From NCBI GenBank assembly GCA_025450175.1, contig JANWHY010000007.1:1-40409 (forward strand): DNA of 40,409 bases. Direction: 5' to 3'. This DNA comes from Minisyncoccota bacterium (GTDB taxonomy: Bacteria > Patescibacteriota > Minisyncoccia > Phycocordibacterales > Zambryskibacteraceae). The notes under the pieces are model-generated. The model searched no databases and was not told the origin of the DNA. It saw only the letters and a list, made by a program, of their open reading frames with translations. Positions 27,991-36,264 of the stretch are shown here, piece after piece (position 1 is the stretch's first letter; each line of letters opens with the position of its first letter). Both the position numbers and the translations under genes were made by a program.

Positions 27991-29938
27991 TAGTGGCTTT
28001 CTTCGCGTTCGATTGTATGAAAGATTTGCGAGAAGGCACATCAGAGCCCATTAGGACGTCGAAGATGCGATCTGCTTCGCGAGCGTCCTCGATATTGACC
28101 TGTTTCAAGATTCTTGCCTTAGGATCCATGGTAGTCTCCCAGAGTTCATCCGAGTTCATCTCTCCAAGACCTTTGTATCTCTGGATATCAGAATTATCGG
28201 TAGCAATCTGCCTCTTCTCTTCGTCAGAGTAGACATAGAAAACTTCTTTGCCCTTCTTAATTTTATATAGTGGTGGTTGAGCGATGTAGACATGACCAGC
28301 ATCGATAAGTGGACGGAAGAATCTATAGAGTAAGGTGAGAAGAAGGGTGCGAATGTGTGCTCCGTCGACATCGGCATCGGTCGCAATGATGATCTTGTGG
28401 TAGCGTAGTTTGGTGATATCGAAGGTATCCCCTATGGCCGTACCTAGAGCCACGACCAAATTTTTGATCTGCTCAGATGCGAGCATACGGTCGAGGCGTG
28501 CTCTCTCGATGTTTAAGATCTTGCCTCGGAGTGGCAAGATAGCTTGGATCCTTCTATCACGGCCCATCTTGGCTGTACCACCTGCCGAGTCTCCCTCGAC
28601 GATGAAGAGTTCTGACTCCTCTGCTGAGCGGGATTGGCAGTCAGCAAGCTTACCAGGCAAGGTCATACCTTCGAGAGCTCCCTTTCTTAGGACACTGTCC
28701 TTCGCTGCCTTGGCTGCCTTACGAGCCTTAAGAGCAAGGACCACCTTCTGGATGATGGAACGAGCATCATCAGGATTCTCTTCCAAAAAGACGGAGAAAG
28801 CGTCGCCAAAGACGGTGGTAACCATGCTCTGGGCCTCGACACTTCCTAGCTTCGATTTGGTCTGACCTTCGAACTGGATCTCCTGAAGCTTCACAGAAAC
28901 GACTGCGGTGAGTCCCTCAAGCACATCATCGCCAGTGAAGTTGTCTTCCTTCTCACTCACTAGGTTGTTCTTCCGAGCATAAGTATTGAGGCTTCTCGTC
29001 AGAGCAGTTTTAAATCCTGTGATATGGGTACCGCCTTCACTGGTATAAATATTATTGGCGAAAGGGAGTATACGCGAAGAGATATCGTCGACATATTGGA
29101 GAGATACTTCTACAGTCTCGTACTCATTGCCATTGGCCTTCTTCTCTACATAGAAAATATTGCGGTGTATCGGTTTGGCATGCTCGTTCTCAAATCTTAC
29201 TAGAGAGACAAGCCCTCCCTCGAAGTAGAAGCTGGTGCGGGGCACATCAAGCTCGAGATCTCGGAGCCAGAAAACTTTCTCACCATCAAGCTTCTCTTCT
29301 TGGCGGGCATCGATGACGGTAATCCTAAGACCTTTTACTAGATAGGCTTGCTGGCGGAGGTGAGAGCTAATCTTGTCGAAGCTGAAGTTGGTGTCGGGGA
29401 AGATCTCGGGGTCGGGTTGGAAGGTGATGATAGTGCCATTTTCCTTGGAGGAACCAATCTTCTTCACTGCACCCTTCTTCTTGCCCTTACTATACTCTTG
29501 AGCATAGACTCCCCCGTCTCGATGCACCTCTGCGCGGCAGTAGACTGATAGAGCGTTGACCACCGAGCCACCCACACCGTGGAGACCTCCAGAGACTTTA
29601 TATCCTTCCCCGCCAAACTTACCTCCGGCATGGAGGGTGGTCATGATGGTCTCGAGAGCGGAAACTTTTGTTTGTTTATGAATATCTACCGGGATACCGC
29701 GACCGTTATCTCCTACTCGCACGCGATTGCCGGGCAAGAGAGCAACCTCAATATCGGAGGCGAAGCCGCCCATAGCCTCGTCGCGGGAATTGTCGAAGAT
29801 CTCCCAGACTAGGTGGTGGAGACCGTCGGGACCGGTGGTCCCGATGTACATGCCGGGGCGCTTTCTAACCGGTTCTAGGCCCTCGAGGACCGTGATGGAT
29901 TCGGCGCTGTAATTGGATGTTTTTGCCATTTTGGACAT
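27980..29938 (-). CDS. gyrB: DNA gyrase subunit B (type IIA topoisomerase ATPase subunit)
   Basis: The GHKL ATPase domain shows VLEGLEPVRKRPGMYIGTTG, EIFDNSRDEA, RVGDNGRGIPVD and GLHGVGGSVVNALS. The Toprim domain shows FIVEGDSAGGTAKMGRDRRI (EGDSA) and IIATDADVDGAHIRTLLLT (DxDxD). The tail ends in YKGLGEMNSDELWETTMDP. 652 residues, without the long insert of proteobacterial GyrB. ParE cannot be fully excluded without gyrA/parC context. A TATAAT box lies just before the ATG; the second ATG (29929) could be the true start. Confidence 0.93.
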   Translation of the reverse strand: MSKMAKTSNYSAESITVLEGLEPVRKRPGMYIGTTGPDGLHHLVWEIFDNSRDEAMGGFASDIEVALLPGNRVRVGDNGRGIPVDIHKQTKVSALETIMTTLHAGGKFGGEGYKVSGGLHGVGGSVVNALSVYCRAEVHRDGGVYAQEYSKGKKKGAVKKIGSSKENGTIITFQPDPEIFPDTNFSFDKISSHLRQQAYLVKGLRITVIDARQEEKLDGEKVFWLRDLELDVPRTSFYFEGGLVSLVRFENEHAKPIHRNIFYVEKKANGNEYETVEVSLQYVDDISSRILPFANNIYTSEGGTHITGFKTALTRSLNTYARKNNLVSEKEDNFTGDDVLEGLTAVVSVKLQEIQFEGQTKSKLGSVEAQSMVTTVFGDAFSVFLEENPDDARSIIQKVVLALKARKAAKAAKDSVLRKGALEGMTLPGKLADCQSRSAEESELFIVEGDSAGGTAKMGRDRRIQAILPLRGKILNIERARLDRMLASEQIKNLVVALGTAIGDTFDITKLRYHKIIIATDADVDGAHIRTLLLTLLYRFFRPLIDAGHVYIAQPPLYKIKKGKEVFYVYSDEEKRQIATDNSDIQRYKGLGEMNSDELWETTMDPKARILKQVNIEDAREADRIFDVLMGSDVPSRKSFIQSNAKKATIDI

Positions 29939-29984
29939 CTAATTATATCAAAAAAGCGGCCCAAAAGAAAGCCTTTTTACCTAC

Positions 29985-31121
29985 TTAAACCCTCCTTATC
30001 TCGCCCTTAAATTCTTCTTCGGTGCGAGCCTCGATCTCAGCGTGGAGCTTATTGACCTCCTCGTTAGTAAGAGTTTTATCGAGGCTGCGATATGTTATAC
30101 GGAAGGTGTATGAGAGCTTGCCTTCCCCAAACTTCTCCTTGTTCTCATATTTATCTGAGAGCTCCACTTGCTCGATGAGTTCCCTACCTAGGTCACGAAT
30201 AGTGTCGAAATAGTCGTTTACTACGAAGTCCTCGGAGACGACGAAGGAGATGTCACGCACGACTGGGGGAAACTTGGAAACTTCTTTGAACTTGCTACCC
30301 AAGACGAGCTGTTTCTTAACCCTCTCATCCTCAGACCAGAGGAGTCGGATGTCCGGGAGCTCCATCGAGGCGATAGCCAGTCTCTCTAGTCCGAAGCCGA
30401 AGGCCCAGCCGTTGTAATCTGGGAGCCCCATATTGCTGAGTACGCTCTTCCTCACTATCCCTGAACCAAGCATCTCGATCCACTTACCATTGATCTCTGC
30501 CTCCATCTCATAAGAAGGGTCAGTGTATGGGAACTGGTGATCGTAGAAGCGGAAGTTTGCTTTGAAGACGTTAGTCGCAATGTCGGAGAGAGCGGCCTTG
30601 AGGTCATCGGGAGTAATAATCTTCTTCTCGTCTGGGGCAATGAGCCATGCGCCGAATTGGTGGAAGACATTCATATGAGTGCGATCAATCTCGTCTTTCC
30701 TATAAACCTTGCCGTAGCAGATCGCACCAAGTGTCTCTCGCTTCTTGATCCGCTCTTTGATCTCTGGGCTATTGAGGTAGTAGTACCAGAAGACGGTATC
30801 GTGAGTGCGGAGCACATGAGTCTCGTCTACGTAGTAAGTGTCAGAGGTCGAGCGCGCAGGATGACCCGGCGGCATGTTGAAGAGATCGAAGAGTATATCT
30901 GTGGGCACGATCTCGGGGATCTTGATCACATCAAAGTCTTCTAGACTCTTCACGGAGGAGGCGCGGCGGACAATCTCGTGGAGCGGGCTACCCGGGGTCC
31001 TCGCTAGGTCGGGCAAGGAGAGGAAGCGCTTAAGCCGAGTAGCTTCTTGGTCAGTGCGACTTTCTAAGGCTTCTTTGAGCTTTACTTCGTCCGTACTTTT
31101 GATCACGATATTTTCATCCAT
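29985..31121 (-). CDS. pheS: Phenylalanyl-tRNA synthetase alpha core fused to an FDX-ACB anticodon domain
   Basis: The class II catalytic core shows LFNMPPGHPARSTSDTYYVD, then VFHQFGAWLIAPDE and FGFGLERLAIASMELPDIR. In place of ending there, as bacterial PheS does, the protein continues for about 100 residues: FPPVVRDISFVVSEDF, then ELIEQVELSDKYEN, then LSYTFRITYRSLDKTLTNEE. This is the ferredoxin-fold anticodon-binding (FDX-ACB) domain normally at the end of PheT. The layout matches the single-chain mitochondrial PheRS (FARS2 type). No pheT is adjacent. 378 residues. A CATAAT box 5 nt before the ATG suggests a leaderless mRNA. Confidence 0.9.
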   Translation of the reverse strand: MDENIVIKSTDEVKLKEALESRTDQEATRLKRFLSLPDLARTPGSPLHEIVRRASSVKSLEDFDVIKIPEIVPTDILFDLFNMPPGHPARSTSDTYYVDETHVLRTHDTVFWYYYLNSPEIKERIKKRETLGAICYGKVYRKDEIDRTHMNVFHQFGAWLIAPDEKKIITPDDLKAALSDIATNVFKANFRFYDHQFPYTDPSYEMEAEINGKWIEMLGSGIVRKSVLSNMGLPDYNGWAFGFGLERLAIASMELPDIRLLWSEDERVKKQLVLGSKFKEVSKFPPVVRDISFVVSEDFVVNDYFDTIRDLGRELIEQVELSDKYENKEKFGEGKLSYTFRITYRSLDKTLTNEEVNKLHAEIEARTEEEFKGEIRRV

Positions 31122-31158
31122 GATTTATTATGGTATGGTATAGGAGATTTTATAGCAA

Positions 31159-32406
31159 ATGTTAGTGGTCCAAACCTATCTATTATACGGTTCTCTTTTT
31201 GTCTCCCTCTTCTTTGAGGTGTTTCTTCTCATTACTTATCTTGAGGTGCGGGGTGAGATAAGGCGTGAAGACGAGATGCTTAAAAAGGATTTGACTCACT
31301 TCCCCACTGTCTCTGTCATCGTACCAGTCTTAAACGAAGAGAAGACGCTCTTGGGCACAGTTGACTCTCTCCTCGCTCTCGATTATCCCAAGGACAAACT
31401 CCGTTTTATCCTCGTAGATGATGGGTCCCGCGACAACACTTGGGAGGTTATGAATAAGTTCAAGGACCATCCACAATTTAGTATTTATAAAAAAGAGAAC
31501 GGTGGCAAACACACAGCGGTCAACTTCGCTCTCGAGAGAGTTTATACAGACTTGGTGGGCTGCCTCGATGCTGACTCCTTCGTCACAGAAAGTGCTCTTA
31601 AGAAAATCATCCCCTACTTCGATGACGCTACAGTTATGGCCGTCACCCCTTCTATAAAGGTGCATAAGCCAGACAACTTCCTCCAATATATCCAGAAGAC
31701 GGAGTACAGCTGGTCCATCTTCCTTCGTCGCATGCTCTCTTCTCTCGGTGCACTCTATGTGACACCTGGTCCATTCTCCATCTTCCGCACACGAGTCTTC
31801 CGCGAGTTGGGTAATTATAGAGAGGCTCATATGACGGAAGACATGGAGATGGCAATGCGTATGCAGAAGCACCATTATAAGATCGTCAACGCTCATGGCG
31901 CTCACGTATATACTGTAACTCCTAATACTCTCAAGGGTTTGGTCAAGCAGCGCGCTCGTTGGTCGTACGGCTTTCTCAACAACGCCTTCGACTATCGTAG
32001 CCTCTTCTTCAATAGGAAGTACGGACACTTCGGAATGTTCATCATGCCTATTGCCACTCTCTCGACCTTCACCTCCTTTATCTTAGTAAGTAATGTTTTG
32101 AGAAACGGAGTGACTCGGATGCTCGAGGCCTTCACTCGCTATCGGGCTATTGGCTTCAGTGGAGACTTCTCCTTACCTTCCTTTGATTGGTACTTCCTCA
32201 ATACTGGCACGCTCTCTATCATTGTGCTCACTGCTATGGGACTTACCCTCTTCATCCTCTACCTTTCTATGAAGCTCGCTGAAGGCAAATTTAAAATATC
32301 TAAGGCTCTCTTCTATTACCTCTTCCTCTACGCCTTCCTCACCCCACTCTGGCTCTCCAAAGCCCTCTTTGACATGGCCTTCCGAAGAAAGGTATCCTGG
32401 CGCTAA
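31159..32406 (+). CDS. Membrane glycosyltransferase, family 2
   Basis: One N-terminal span precedes the GT-A domain: VSVIVPVLNEEKTLLGTVDS, then ILVDDGSRDNTW, then LVGCLDADSFV (D-x-D-like), then MTEDMEMAMRMQ (ED) and KQRARWSYG (the Q-x-x-R-W motif of processive enzymes). Two further spans follow at the C-terminus. The pattern fits polysaccharide synthases of the IcaA/hyaluronan type. It is divergent from pheS and 5 nt upstream of a thioredoxin-fold gene, probably in one operon. Substrate is unknown. Confidence 0.87.
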   Translation: MLVVQTYLLYGSLFVSLFFEVFLLITYLEVRGEIRREDEMLKKDLTHFPTVSVIVPVLNEEKTLLGTVDSLLALDYPKDKLRFILVDDGSRDNTWEVMNKFKDHPQFSIYKKENGGKHTAVNFALERVYTDLVGCLDADSFVTESALKKIIPYFDDATVMAVTPSIKVHKPDNFLQYIQKTEYSWSIFLRRMLSSLGALYVTPGPFSIFRTRVFRELGNYREAHMTEDMEMAMRMQKHHYKIVNAHGAHVYTVTPNTLKGLVKQRARWSYGFLNNAFDYRSLFFNRKYGHFGMFIMPIATLSTFTSFILVSNVLRNGVTRMLEAFTRYRAIGFSGDFSLPSFDWYFLNTGTLSIIVLTAMGLTLFILYLSMKLAEGKFKISKALFYYLFLYAFLTPLWLSKALFDMAFRRKVSWR

Positions 32407-32411
32407 CCTCT

Positions 32412-33104
32412 ATGATAGATTCGAAGAAATACTTGGTGGCCTTCCTTATAACTGCGGCAATCTTTATCACCGCTATTTTGGCCAGCAACAACCTCAATAA
32501 TAAGAAGCTCGACAGCTTCCGCGCTATTGAGAACAGAGTGGCTCTCGATATTCTATCTTCCGAAACTCAGTTTGCTCTGCTCGAGGAAACTTCTTGTAAG
32601 GAGATTGGTCCGGGCTTCCTCTCTAAGGAGCTTGGTTCCTTGGGCGAACGTCTCTCATATGCAGAGAGTCAGACTGGATTTAATGATGCTGATATCGAAC
32701 ACTTGAAGCAGTCTTACTTCTTACTTGAGATTAAGGACTATCTTCTGATGAAGAGGCTTACGGAGAAGTGCGGCTTCAAACCTATATTCATACTCTACTT
32801 CTATGCCAATGAGAAAGATGCCTGCGAAGAGTGCGACAAGATGGGCTACGTACTTACTGCCCTTCGTGACAAGTATCCCGACCTGCGCGTGTACTCCTTC
32901 GACTACAACTTGTCCCAGCTTGAGGCGCTCAAAACCCTTGTCTCTATATATAAAATTAAGCCCAACCTCCCTGCTCTCGTGATCAATGGCGAGACTATGT
33001 ATGGCTTCCGCTCTGTCGAAGAGTTAGAGAAGGCTGTACCAGCCCTTACTAAGTTGAAGACTCGCGTTGAACTTCTCAACGCCACTACCTCCACTTCTAA
33101 CTAA
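32412..33104 (+). CDS. Membrane-anchored thioredoxin-fold protein
   Basis: An N-terminal anchor (LVAFLITAAIFITAILASNN) is followed by a helical region and a thioredoxin-like domain. The domain contains ILYFYANEKDACEECDKMG with a CEEC redox motif and NLPALVINGETMYGF (the cis-proline region). 230 residues. It probably acts outside the membrane as a thiol oxidoreductase or holdase. It lies 5 nt after the glycosyltransferase gene. The first Cys (about residue 61) outside the domain could form an extra disulphide. Confidence 0.7.
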   Translation: MIDSKKYLVAFLITAAIFITAILASNNLNNKKLDSFRAIENRVALDILSSETQFALLEETSCKEIGPGFLSKELGSLGERLSYAESQTGFNDADIEHLKQSYFLLEIKDYLLMKRLTEKCGFKPIFILYFYANEKDACEECDKMGYVLTALRDKYPDLRVYSFDYNLSQLEALKTLVSIYKIKPNLPALVINGETMYGFRSVEELEKAVPALTKLKTRVELLNATTSTSN

Positions 33105-33110
33105 TAATTT

Positions 33111-33186
33111 TGGAGCCGGGAAGAGGGCTCGAACCTCCGACCTGCTGTTTACAAAACAGCTGCTCTACCAACTGAGCTATCCCGGC
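33111..33186 (-). tRNA. trnT: tRNA-Thr (anticodon TGT)
   Basis: The 76-nt gene with encoded CCA folds perfectly: acceptor gccggga/tcccggc, D stem gctc/gagc, anticodon stem gctgt/acagc with loop tttgtaa (anticodon TGT), T stem ggagg/cctct. The discriminator base is U. Its 5' end overlaps the last codons and stop of the GIY-YIG gene (33177-33186). Confidence 0.93.
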
Positions 33187-33416
33187 AATTTATCTTTAAG
33201 AAATCTTCTTCCAGCAGCAGATTTCAAATATAACTCTCTTTTTCTAGCTGTCTGGAAATCTTGATGTTCCTCCTTATACACTAGAGAAATCTCAGACATT
33301 TTACTAGTGGTTTTTGTGTGGCCTCTCTGGTGTTCTTTTAGACGCCTTTCAAGATTATTTGTTAAGCCCTTGTACAATTTCCCAGTATAATCTCTCAACA
33401 CATATACTGTATACAT
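33177..33416 (-). CDS. Single-domain GIY-YIG nuclease (UPF0213-like)
   Basis: The 79-residue product starts MYTVYVLRDYTGKLYKGLTN, giving the GIY-YIG variant Y-V-L...Y-K-G with the conserved Arg in NLERRLKEHQRG and Glu in KRELYLKSAAGRRFL. The family includes intron-homing and repair nucleases; single-domain members of unknown role are common in CPR genomes. The last three residues and the stop are encoded by the first bases of tRNA-Thr. The gene is preceded by a broken copy of the 5' half of that tRNA, so it sits between a partial and a full tRNA-Thr. Confidence 0.85.
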   Translation of the reverse strand: MYTVYVLRDYTGKLYKGLTNNLERRLKEHQRGHTKTTSKMSEISLVYKEEHQDFQTARKRELYLKSAAGRRFLKDKLPG

Positions 33417-33422
33417 ATATCA

Positions 33423-33482
33423 AGCTGCTCTGCCAACGAGCCCCGCCCGTACCGAACGGTACGTTCGGGCGGGTATCCCGGC
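33423..33482 (-). pseudogene. Broken tRNA-Thr 5' half carrying a palindromic insertion
   Basis: The minus strand reads gccgggata, then a 32-bp palindromic insert (33442-33473), then gctcgttggcagagcagct, where the intact gene has gccgggata directly joined to gctcagttggtagagcagct. Homology ends just before the GIY-YIG start. No anticodon arm or 3' half follows, so it cannot give a tRNA. Confidence 0.75.
33442..33473. repeat. 32-bp GC-rich palindromic insert in the tRNA remnant
   Basis: Outer arms cccgcccg / cgggcggg enclose nested inner repeats (gtaccg / cggtac). Removing exactly these 32 bp restores the tRNA sequence across the junction between residues 9 and 10. Confidence 0.7.
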
Positions 33483-33498
33483 AATCGCACTAGTCTAC

Positions 33499-33915
33499 CT
33501 AATTTTCTTCTGTTTGAGAACTGTCATCAATACCATCATGGATAGTGCCCCCCTTCTCAATATTAGAAATTTTCTGGAAGAATTCGGACATACCGTCGGA
33601 CTTCTTCAGAATCTTGGAATCACGAATAGTATTCAAATATTCGAACTGGCGCTCCTTAAGGTAGCTTACGAGCTTGTTCTTGAAGTTCCTTGTCTGGAGA
33701 GGCATCTGCTTCTCCCAGAAAAAGAAGAGGTCTTCCCTGCCATCAGAATATAGGTGCACTGTCTTGTGATAGAGCTCTCTAGTATAGGTGTCGCCCTTGG
33801 AGATGAGGTTTAAGACGAAGACTTGTCGCCTCTTCTTCTCTTCTAACCTCTTCGCTACAAGTAGGAGTGCAAGAAAAACGCCCGATAAAGCGAACAACGA
33901 TATGAGTGGGGTCAT
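33499..33915 (-). CDS. Membrane-anchored hypothetical protein, 138 aa
   Basis: An N-terminal span (LISLFALSGVFLALLLVA) is followed by a basic patch (KRLEEKKRRQ) and a helical, charged domain with FFFWEKQMPLQTRNFKNKLV, ending in an acidic tail. A cytoplasmic C-terminus is expected. It lies 7 nt after tsf on the same strand and may share its transcript. No family is recognised. Confidence 0.65.
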   Translation of the reverse strand: MTPLISLFALSGVFLALLLVAKRLEEKKRRQVFVLNLISKGDTYTRELYHKTVHLYSDGREDLFFFWEKQMPLQTRNFKNKLVSYLKERQFEYLNTIRDSKILKKSDGMSEFFQKISNIEKGGTIHDGIDDSSQTEEN

Positions 33916-33922
33916 GAACTAA

Positions 33923-34375
33923 TTAGTTTATGGACAATCGCACAAATTGGCCAAGCTCAATCCTCTCTCCAAACTTCTGTACAGTATTGGTAATGAGATC
34001 GGCAATAGTGAGGCTCGAATCTTTGATAAAAGGTTGAGCGAGGAGCTCGGTTGTATCCGCAGGAGACATAGCGGCTACATGCATGGCGATATCTCGGGCC
34101 ACAGACTTGAACTCTGAGTTCTTGGCTACGAAGTCGGTCTCAGACATGAGTTCTAGAAGGACTCCTGTCGTCTCGCCAGCATGGATATATGATACTACAA
34201 CTCCAGCACCCAGGGTTCTACCACTTTTCTTAGCAGCTATCTCGGCACCTCTTTTCTTCAATAGTTCTAAGGCTTTTGCCTTATCCCCACCTGCCTCCTC
34301 GAGGGCCTTCTGACACTCCATGACGGAGAGTCCCGTCTCATCACGTAAAGCTTTGATCTCCTCTATGGTAACCAT
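33923..34375 (-). CDS. tsf: Elongation factor Ts, short form
   Basis: The N-domain UBA-like start (IEEIKALRDETGLSVMECQK...EAGGD) is followed by the core with LMSETDFVAKNSEFKSVARD, the segment that contacts EF-Tu. The protein has only 150 residues against about 280-300 in E. coli; the second half of the core and the coiled coil are missing. Similar short EF-Ts occur in other small genomes. It lies 2 nt after rpsB, the usual pair. Confidence 0.93.
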   Translation of the reverse strand: MVTIEEIKALRDETGLSVMECQKALEEAGGDKAKALELLKKRGAEIAAKKSGRTLGAGVVVSYIHAGETTGVLLELMSETDFVAKNSEFKSVARDIAMHVAAMSPADTTELLAQPFIKDSSLTIADLITNTVQKFGERIELGQFVRLSIN

Positions 34376-34377
34376 AT

Positions 34378-35106
34378 CTAAATTTGCTCTACTTTCTTAT
34401 TTGCCAACCCTTTCTTATAAGCTTCTACCATTAACTCAGTAATAAACTTAATACTCCCTCGTGAGGCATCGTTAGCTGGGATGGCATAATCCACTTTATA
34501 AAGATCAGCATCAGAGCCCGCAATAGCGACAATAGGAATCTTGATAGTACGAGCCTCAGCTACGGCGATTTCTTCCTTCTTAGGATCTATGATTACCATA
34601 AACTTGGGTAGACTCTTGAGCTTGGAGAGGCCGCCGAAGTATAGAGCGAGCCTGTCGATCTCGCGATCGATAAGTAGGCGCTCCTTCTTGGTGTACTTGG
34701 CAAGTTCACCCCGCTCTCGCTCGCCAGTAAGCTCTTCGAGTCTAGCAATGCGCTTCTTAATCTCGGAGAAGTTCGAGAGAGTACCTCCAATCCAGCGTCC
34801 CGGAACAAAAGGCATCTCAAGTGTCTGGCCCGCGGCTCTGGTAGCCTCGCGAGCCTCACTCTTACCTCCTACCCAGAGACCCAGCGCCCCTTCCTCACCC
34901 TTCTTAGTGATAAATTCTAGTGCGCGGTTGAGCTCTACACTCGTCTTCTCAAGATCGAAGATCTCGATCTTGTTCTTAGAGCCGAAGATGAAGGGTTTGG
35001 CCGATGGGTGGCGACGACTCTTTACAAAGCCAAAGTGTGCTCCGACAGAAAAAAGCGCATCAACTAATGAGCCTTCAGACTTCTTATTTTCCTTGGTTTT
35101 TTCCAC
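34378..35106 (-). CDS. rpsB: Ribosomal protein uS2
   Basis: Conserved segments are VDALFSVGAHFGFVKSRRHP, then FVPGRWIGGTLSNFSEIKKR, and PIVAIAGSDADLYKVDYAIPANDASRGSI (quoted in parts). 242 residues, the usual length. uS2 binds the small subunit late in assembly. It forms an operon with tsf. The typical GTN motif is changed to an alternative (FVPGRWIGGTLSN retains the GT). Confidence 0.94.
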   Translation of the reverse strand: MEKTKENKKSEGSLVDALFSVGAHFGFVKSRRHPSAKPFIFGSKNKIEIFDLEKTSVELNRALEFITKKGEEGALGLWVGGKSEAREATRAAGQTLEMPFVPGRWIGGTLSNFSEIKKRIARLEELTGERERGELAKYTKKERLLIDREIDRLALYFGGLSKLKSLPKFMVIIDPKKEEIAVAEARTIKIPIVAIAGSDADLYKVDYAIPANDASRGSIKFITELMVEAYKKGLANKKVEQI

Positions 35107-35147
35107 AGCTTCAGTAGTTTAGCAAAATGACCTTATTTAGACAAGAT

Positions 35148-35187
35148 AAAGCCCAACGGCCGAGTTAAGTCGATCGTTGGGTCTTTA
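35148..35187 (-). terminator. Terminator of the sigma-54-type activator gene
   Basis: The stem gcccaacg / cgttgggt (with inner pairs) is followed on the minus strand by cTTTATCTT; T-rich sequence also lies on the plus side. Confidence 0.7.
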
Positions 35188-36174
35188 TTAAGACATGTAC
35201 TTACGGAGCGTCTTTGATGACATTCCGATTAGTCTGGTAGCTCCAGAGACGTTGCCATTGGTCCTTTTAAGCGCTTCTCTAACAAGATCCTTCGCGGCCC
35301 GTTCGCTCACCTCTAGGAAAGTGGGAAGTGTATCGCCTGGGTACTCTTGCTTTGGAGGATTCCAATTCTCTTCCCCTCTCCTTTCCAAGTACTTTTTGAC
35401 TCGGTAAGGCTGAATTCTCAGCTCGCCGCTTGGGTGAAGAAGGAGATCAATCCCCACTTTCTTGATCACGTTGCTAAGTTCTCGAATATTTCCTGGCCAG
35501 TGATAGTTCTCCATCACTTCGAGAGCTTCCCCAGAAAATGGTTTGGGGAGATTCTCCACCTTGCTGAAGTGATTGATGAGGTCGAGGATTTCGTCGCGAC
35601 GTTCGCGTAGAGGCGGTATCCTGAAAGTGATCTGGTCAAGCCGATCGTAGAGGTCTCGGCGGAACCTTCCTTCAGCTATCGCCTTTTTGGTATCAATATT
35701 TGTGGCTGCGATGATCCGAGCTTTCAGATGGCACTCTTCATGGCCACCAACAATTCTGTATGTCCGCTCCTCAATGAGACGAAGGTAGGTTCCTTGGTGT
35801 TGGATTGGAACCTCTCCGATCTCATTGAGGAACAAGGTTCCATCGTTTGCGAGTTGGGCCAGCCCAATCTGGCGTTCAATAGCACCTGTGAAGGCCCCCC
35901 TCATGTGGCCAAAAAGGGTTGAAGCGAAAAGGTTTTCTGGTATAGATACGCAGTCTACGACCACAAAACTTCCCCGGTTCATCTTGGAGTGGATCATTTT
36001 CGCCAGATAGTCCTTGCCCGCACCCCATTCTCCTAGAAGTAGAACATGGTGGTTGGTGTCAGCGACAACGGAGGCGAATTTCTCCATCTCCATTGCCACT
36101 AGGCCAGGTAGTCTGGTTGTGACTGGATCAGAACATTCTGCCGTGGTTGTATCAAGGCTCAAGATTTGAGTCAT
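35188..36174 (-). CDS. Sigma-54-type AAA+ transcription activator
   Basis: The 328-residue protein has Walker A GEWGAGKD (48-55), the sigma-54 contact loop GAFTGA (93-98), a Walker B variant FLNEIG (115-120, where FLDEIG is usual), sensor regions with RFRRDLYDRLDQITFRIPPL, and the ENYHWPGNIRELSN signature. It ends with a Fis-type helix-turn-helix (NGNVSGATRLIGMSSKTLRK). There is no receiver, GAF or other N-terminal sensor domain. The family remodels RNA polymerase with sigma-54. Asp to Asn in Walker B may lower ATP hydrolysis. A ggaggag ribosome site and a terminator frame it as a single-gene unit. Confidence 0.87.
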   Translation of the reverse strand: MTQILSLDTTTAECSDPVTTRLPGLVAMEMEKFASVVADTNHHVLLLGEWGAGKDYLAKMIHSKMNRGSFVVVDCVSIPENLFASTLFGHMRGAFTGAIERQIGLAQLANDGTLFLNEIGEVPIQHQGTYLRLIEERTYRIVGGHEECHLKARIIAATNIDTKKAIAEGRFRRDLYDRLDQITFRIPPLRERRDEILDLINHFSKVENLPKPFSGEALEVMENYHWPGNIRELSNVIKKVGIDLLLHPSGELRIQPYRVKKYLERRGEENWNPPKQEYPGDTLPTFLEVSERAAKDLVREALKRTNGNVSGATRLIGMSSKTLRKYMS

Positions 36175-36264
36175 GGCGACTCCTCCAAAGTTCCAAGCTT
36201 ATGAGGCTTGTACAGTTCTATTCCTACCTTACACCCAAAAGGATTTAGGAAGCAATCTTACTAT

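Noticed and set aside
33067-33264. Plus-strand frame across tRNA-Thr
   Set aside because: It is antisense to the tRNA and the GIY-YIG gene and contains no independent coding signal.
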